DNA of 64,000 bases, taken from Metellina segmentata (Eukaryota; Arthropoda; Arachnida; Araneae; Tetragnathidae). The notes under the pieces are model-generated. The model searched no databases and was not told where the DNA came from. It saw only the letters and a program-made list of their open reading frames with translations. Below, in pieces: positions 59,894 through 64,000 of the stretch. Every line of letters starts with the position of its first letter. Position 1 is the first letter of the stretch. The position numbers and the translations under genes are program-made. The stretch is taken from the NCBI GenBank assembly GCA_947359465.1, contig OX375873.1, positions 90,913,978 to 90,977,977 of the forward strand, given 5' to 3'.

Positions 59894-61599
59894 ACTACTT
59901 GGGAATTTCGTGACACTCAGAGGTTGTTTACAAGTTAATCAAGATGTAGATAGAAAAACATAGTAAAATAATACAATAAGGAAGAATAGCTGTGAAATAA
60001 ATTTCATCTAATAACACAAGTGAGAAACCCAAATCTATTTTTACGGATTCAGCTTAAGATAAATGCTTGAAATAAGTGACCTTTAAAATCCCGATTCGAA
60101 CAAGTTGAGATTTTTTCTGCTGTTCACAAACCATATATTCATCGAGGAACTGGTACGAGCGATATAAAAAGAGCTAACGCGCAATATTACGAATGCTACC
60201 GATATATTAACAGTTCAAATTGCTCTTTTTTCGAACTTTTTATAATTAAACACAATTGATTTCAAAGTAATATTTCGATGGTTGGGTTTAAAGCACAAAG
60301 ACAAGTTACGCCAGTAGCAATATTTGGAACATTTGATGATTTGCTTATAATGTAATTCAGTTTGAGTAATCTTTCGTGTTATGCGCTGGAGACTAAGGAT
60401 TTTACCATTCTCGTTTCTTGGCCCGTCTCACAATCGTAACTGATAAAGCATGCATGTACGTTGAGACCAAACATATGCATGCTAATATAAAAAATGAACA
60501 CAAAATCCTCAAAATATTCAGTCTCTTTTCACCTGATTTTTTATGCGTAAAATCGAGTAATATTTTGAACAACCATAAAAGTTTAGGTACAACTCCAAAT
60601 TTTAGTTACCTTCATTGACAGTAAATTTCAATCTATCACCTCTTGAGAAAAGTGACCTAGTTGGGAAATGTGAATTTTACACAGAAAAGCCAGATTAAAA
60701 ATATGTAAGAAATATTTCACTTCTCCATTTGAAATGTATAGCATACCTTCATATCTCAATCAAACATCTGTGCTCATGCTCAATCAAACATCTTAATTTG
60801 AATTTAATTACATGTTAGTTCTCAATTTCTCCATACTTAAGATTATATCTCCATATCAAGGTGTATTTCCTTTCTCGCCTAAGTGCGGAATAAAGCATGA
60901 AATTATCAATATTTTGTACAGTTTATTTTTTCCTTATAATGTTTTTCGCGACACTTATTTCTCGCTTAGTATGATCGAATTTATCTTACCAATATGAAGA
61001 ATTTACACGCTTTGGAATCAGGGTTTGTAATTAAGGATCGTTAGTCGTATTTTTCAACTATAGATTTTGTTTAGACAACAAAGTTTTCAGAGTGTCATCA
61101 TTTTTGACATCTATAGTTAGCGATTTTTTATATGTTTTTGTTTTATGACTTACTTCTGTAAAACCCTAGGTGTTTTGAAAAAGTTTGTAGAATATTTTTT
61201 AAATATTCCAAGTTTGATTTCTTCATCCTTTAGCATTGTAAGTGATGTAGGACTATTTATGAAGCAGTATCCAGAGAAAAACCACTAGTATTTACTGGAT
61301 AGTATACAAACGACATGAGACCGCTATTCCAGCCACGAGGCATTTAATAGATGATTGTTTACTATCATTGCGAGATTCATTACTAATCCAAACATAAAGC
61401 TTTTGAATCAAGTGAAACAATTCTTAGAAACTGTTCCATAAAATTATTTTAAAAATCCTTTCGACTAGAAAAATTGCGCCTTAAGTTTAGAAGAAAAATA
61501 TTCCCTGAAACAGTTTAAACTTACATTTTTTGAAATTACAAATTAAGTAAATTCAAACTTCGACAGTTCTAAATTACAATTTCTTGTTAAAAGAAACTA
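59894..61599. other. Intergenic spacer, no recognised feature
   Basis: AT-rich; short open frames without homology. Confidence 0.45.
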
Positions 61600-62045
61600 T
61601 CTATATATATAATCCCTTACGTGTCACGCAAAAAAAGAGGTTATTTGTTATAGCATTTTGGCAACACTGTACGATTGTTTGTTTACCACTAAGCCTCGCG
61701 CCTCAATTGAATTTATAGCGTTATCGGATAGAATTTTATTAAAAAAACTGAATATTAAACAAGCTGTTGCAGCTTATAAACGACATGCTGGGTATTCGAT
61801 TTCCACAGCAAAACTCACATTTGGAGTCAAAATTTGCTCTAGATTTCCATTTCAATTCCAAATTGTTCGAGTTCTGATTCCAGAGTTACCGTATATTTTT
61901 TCTGTAGTGCAACAAATTTATGTTTGAAAAATATTTTTTTGGAATATCATATTTTGTAAACAATGTCTTCATTCATGCGAACGAACCGAGCAAGGTTCGC
62001 TCCGGGAGTTGGCGAGCGGTAGCGAACAGGGGGCGGGCCCCCTAG
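61600..62045 (+). mobile_element. Short non-autonomous Helitron, copy 3, complete ends
   Basis: It starts TCTATATATATAATCCCTTA after an A and ends GGGGGCGGGCCCCCTAG before a T, so it has the 5' TC, GC-rich 3' hairpin, CTAG end and A/T insertion expected of Helitrons. 446 bases. A 90-codon open frame at 61658-61927 is interior sequence shared with copy 2 and has no helicase domain. Confidence 0.82.
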
Positions 62046-62269
62046 TAAAATTTTAAAAAGGCAGAACATCCACTAAAAATCACAACAATGATCCAAAATA
62101 GCACATTATACTGTGTTTATGCACCTCCAAAAGAGGAAGTCAACATATTTTGGAAATTGTACTCAATCGTAACGTTATGGAAACCGACGAAAAATGTTTA
62201 GGTATCATTTGGTTTCTAATAACTTGCTCTTCCTAATTTATAATACTGACTCCAACGTAAAATCATTTC

Positions 62270-62575
62270 TTAAATTCAAGTTCACAATTCCAGACATCTC
62301 GCAGTGTGGTGGTTCCATTCAACAAGCTCTCTTCCAGATACAAGTCAGCTTCCTCCGTGAAGGAAAGAATCGCCCGCGAGAGAGATTGTAGGCCGCCGTA
62401 ACCTGACCAGACAGGCATGCCTGGCGGACCACTTAGGCCGCTATTAGGGTGAGAGGGTAGGCGCGTTTTCCGTATGTCTGGAATCACGCGCCTCAATAGC
62501 TGGCAAATGACGCTTGGGTGATGCTGAGACCCCACCCACCACCCTCGGAGCTAGTTTCAAGAAGGTCGGCCATCT
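62270..62575. promoter_or_regulatory. GC-rich non-repetitive segment, candidate conserved element or exon
   Basis: This block of about 300 bases is much less AT-rich than its flanks and has no repeat signature. A minus-strand frame (62263-62535) is open for 90 codons, but I recognise no domain. It contains the palindromic AGACAGGCATGCCTGG, whose core fits the RRRCWWGYYY p53-family half-site. Function is unknown. Confidence 0.3.
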
Positions 62576-62596
62576 TTGATTACAATCCCGAATGTC

Positions 62597-62700
62597 GTCT
62601 TGACATTCCTCGTGGTTTTATCAATAAGGTATCTTCTCCTTAGCAAAAATTGACCAGATATTGATGGACGAGGTATCTCGGTGAAACTACATGAGGGTTA
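62597..62700. repeat. TTAA-flanked palindrome/minisatellite element, copy E (short)
   Basis: Contains TTGACCAGATATTGATGGAC, GAGGTATCTCGGTG and the end ACTACATGAGGGTTAA. The left end is degenerate. Confidence 0.55.
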
Positions 62701-62771
62701 AGAGTAGAAACACTTTTTAAGCAATCAACATAGAATTTAGTCATCCAAAGACTTTTATTTTTTTATTCTTT

Positions 62772-63023
62772 ATTAACCCTTCTAGTGGTTGTCTATACGA
62801 TGTATTCCGTGATTAGCAAAACTGACCAGATCTTGATGGACGAAATATGTGATCTATCAAGATCTCATAATCTCTCGGTGTTAGAAAAAAACTGGTCAGA
62901 TGTTTATTTCACGACCATCAAAATGATGAGGACCCACATTATTAGCAAATTATCAATCGTTATTAGCAAAATTGATCAGATGTTGATTGACGAGATATCT
63001 CGTCGACACCACTTGGATGGTTG
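62772..63023. repeat. TTAA-flanked palindrome/minisatellite element, copy F
   Basis: Starts TTAACCCTTCTAGTGGTTGT and ends ACCACTTGGATGGTTGA. It contains CTGACCAGATCTTGATGGAC and GACGAGATATCTCGTCGAC. Confidence 0.7.
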
Positions 63024-63493
63024 ATAGATGTTTTTGAATATGAACTATGTTCCCATAGGAAAACTTATACTGAATTCTTGGGTATACCTATCATTTGCTT
63101 TCTATTCAAAAAGAGCTAATAGGAAACTTCAGATATAGGGTATTTTCACATTGGGTTGTCCTGTTAGTTCTTTGAAGTTGGCAAAAAAAAAAATGATGTG
63201 ATTATATAGCAACATCAGATTATTGTATTCCGTTTTCGTCAGTTTGTGAAACCATACTTTATTGTGTTAAAAGTAAAACATAAGTGTATGAAAAGGCTTA
63301 TCTTCACAAAATAATAATGTACAGGAAATTCGAATTACAAATTTTGGATTTCTTACTTACTCTTTAGATTATATATTTAATGTATTACAGTCTTTCTTTC
63401 TAACGTTAATTTTTTATAAGGATAAAATTACCAAAATGGGATCCTATACAAAACTGAGAGAAATACTATCGTACATTGAAAAAGGCTTTTATA
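63024..63493. other. Intergenic spacer, no recognised feature
   Basis: AT-rich; nothing supported. Confidence 0.45.
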
Positions 63494-63754
63494 TATCGCA
63501 ACCCGGCAAGAAAAGTGACACAACTCAAAATTGCATAATTTGAGAAACACCCACTTAAAGGATACTATAAGACTTATATTGAAATAGTATAAGCTTCTTT
63601 CAAATTTTAGCTAAGTGTTTATGGTGGTAACTTCTATTATATTCTATAGAATTGTAATGCAACACGCTGGGGCACCTCATACATATTTTTCACTGACATA
63701 ACATCAAAATTTTAATTTTTTGACTTGTGTCACTTTTCATGCCGGGGTGCGATA
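63494..63754 (-). mobile_element. MITE with CACCCCGGCAAG-type TIRs, copy 2
   Basis: The TIRs read TATCGCAACCCGGCAAGAAA at the left and, on the other strand, TATCGCACCCCGGCATGAAA at the right, with TA outside both ends (63492-63493 and 63755-63756). It is inverted relative to 44054-44317, with which it shares the interior CCACC/GGTGG-containing segment. Confidence 0.8.
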
Positions 63755-64000
63755 TATTGGCCATATAAATACCCAGATTAGTCAAACAATCTATTTATCT
63801 GGAAAGCTCTCTTTGTTGCCAATAACCACTGTACAAATTATGATAATTTCTGTTTTTTAACTATATACAAGCCATTCAAGGCGGTAAAGAAACAAAGTAT
63901 AAAATATTGGTAGACATTATCAACACGTTTTTAATCCTTCGTCGCTTCTGCATTGTTTGAGAAAGATGGGTACTGTTTCCCGTTTGCCCTCTCGTGTGTT

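Overview
This is an AT-rich animal genomic window with GT-AG introns and a very high load of transposable elements. It suggests an arthropod, possibly a spider or other chelicerate, because the gypsy-type Gag fragment, the Tc1 and mariner relics and the CR1-like LINE resemble elements I associate with those genomes. The species cannot be fixed from the sequence. No prokaryotic genes, CRISPR arrays, rRNA or intact tRNA genes were seen.

Region 1 (1-27.8 kb) holds the only convincing host gene. It is the 3' part of an ABC transporter of subfamily C on the + strand, closest to ABCC5/MRP5. Eleven exons with consistent splice phases encode 618 residues: the second transmembrane domain and a complete second nucleotide-binding domain, ending at a stop at 27620-27622. 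The N-terminal half lies upstream of the window. The introns are packed with mobile DNA: a hAT-like element (intron 3); a CR1-like LINE relic, a TTAA-flanked palindrome-rich element and a miniature LTR element with 4-bp target duplications (intron 4); a 1.5-kb Helitron (intron 5); and a nested cluster in intron 9. In that cluster an old hAT-like copy is split by other DNA, into which a young, internally deleted gypsy element and two MITEs have inserted.

Region 2 (27.8-41.5 kb) is downstream sequence with a 183-bp tandem duplication, a hAT transposase pseudogene split by a tRNA-derived SINE, further SINE copies, a GC-richer minisatellite, a Tc1 transposase pseudogene interrupted by an 806-bp TIR element, and a second Helitron.

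Region 3 (41.5-64 kb) has no protein gene that I can support. It holds a CpG-rich island (about 43.45-43.96 kb) that stands out from its AT-rich surroundings, a 300-bp-period satellite (about 47-49.2 kb), a 1.2-kb expansion of the GACGAGATATCTCGTC palindrome family (53.0-54.2 kb), a mariner-type transposase relic, a complete short Helitron with canonical ends, two copies of a TIR MITE, and a second GC-rich non-repetitive segment near 62.3-62.57 kb.

The most interesting signals are the palindrome/minisatellite family with piggyBac-like TTAA ends (six loci in 64 kb), the miniature LTR element, the deleted gypsy element with nearly identical LTRs, and the CpG island as a candidate regulatory element.
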